Origin: Paenarthrobacter sp.
Lineage (GTDB): Bacteria > Actinomycetota > Actinomycetes > Actinomycetales > Micrococcaceae
Length of the DNA: 64,000 bases
Direction: 5' to 3'
Assembly: GCA_031179305.1 (NCBI GenBank)
Contig: JAPSHX010000019.1
Coordinates: 1 to 64,000, forward strand
Shown: piece after piece, positions 63,901 to 64,000 of the stretch
Numbering within the stretch: position 1 is the stretch's first letter
Layout of the letters: each line of letters begins with the position of its first letter
Program-made: the position numbers and the translations under genes
Notes under the pieces: generated by a model
Seen by the model: only the letters and a program-made list of their open reading frames with translations
Databases searched by the model: none
Told to the model about the DNA's origin: nothing

Positions 63901-64000
63901 ATGCCGGACAAAGCTCCTGAGAATCCCGAGCGGTACGACGACGACGCCCGGCTCTCGGACGGAACGGCAAATGCCGCTGCCGGTGTGGCTGAGCCGCGCC
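63901..64000 (+). CDS. Start of a further gene, cut by the window edge
   Basis: ATG 63901 follows the lepB stop directly, with MPDKAPENPERYDDDARLSD as the first residues of at least 33 codons. The segment is hydrophilic and acidic. In related genomes a second signal peptidase or rnhB often follows lepB; the visible part is too short to decide. Confidence 0.6.
   Translation, partial: MPDKAPENPERYDDDARLSDGTANAAAGVAEPR

Overview
The window is high-GC chromosomal DNA from an actinobacterium. Gene content, gene order and protein sequences point to Micrococcaceae, close to Arthrobacter or Paenarthrobacter. The evidence is a syntenic housekeeping backbone (leuB-ilvE, gltX, leuCD, murA-plsC-gpsA-ddl, thiL-DAK2-recG-rsmD, coaD-DUF177-rpmF-rnc-mutM, smc-ftsY, amtB-glnK, ffh, rpsP-khpA-rimM-trmD-rplS-lepB), frequent GTG and TTG starts, and many promoters with TANNNT about 6 nt before the start codon, as in leaderless actinobacterial mRNAs. 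The genus is inferred, not proven.

Layout. 1-98: 3' end of an IS110-type transposase. 191-5444 (minus): histidine kinase, response regulator, ABC ATPase and FtsX-type permease; a shared 16-mer precedes both promoters. 5580-9785: leuB, ilvE, a 32-bp tandem repeat array, a metallo-beta-lactamase-fold hydrolase and an FAH-family protein. 9909-12581: gltX, a HAD phosphatase, tRNA-Gln and tRNA-Glu. 12692-16089: an overlapping pair of dynamin-like GTPases. 16101-19553: DUF1697 and an IclR regulator divergent from leuCD, with a palindrome between. 19762-29701: cell wall, phospholipid, thiamine and DNA repair genes. 29714-31770 (minus): an aminotransferase and a spermidine-synthase-like protein, the latter with a probable CTG start. 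31806-34957: coaD, DUF177 (probable ATT start), rpmF, rnc, mutM. 34958-43496: an accessory block between mutM and smc with a coupled small ORF, an anchored Ser/Gly/Pro-rich protein, an MFS transporter, a TolB-like propeller and a 1639-residue secreted protein with four DUF4082 repeats. 43497-64000: smc, ftsY, an MFS pump, amtB-glnK, a glucose-6-phosphate dehydrogenase, ffh, a serine-less alpha/beta hydrolase, thiC with a TPP riboswitch, an amidohydrolase, a VOC protein, a gene coupled to a leaderless upstream ORF, and the rpsP-to-lepB ribosomal and secretion cluster.

How the genes work together. leuB, ilvE, leuC and leuD form the branched-chain amino acid set, with the IclR protein as likely regulator. 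ffh and ftsY are the SRP targeting pair, and lepB processes exported proteins. gltX lies next to both tRNAs it would charge in organisms that make Gln-tRNA by transamidation. amtB-glnK handles ammonium. No CRISPR array, rRNA or intact mobile element is visible. The observations most worth following are the two probable non-canonical start codons (ATT at 32448, CTG at 30508), the duplicated 16-mer of the two-component/ABC locus, the GTPase pair, the mutM-smc accessory block, and the leaderless upstream ORF at 59633.
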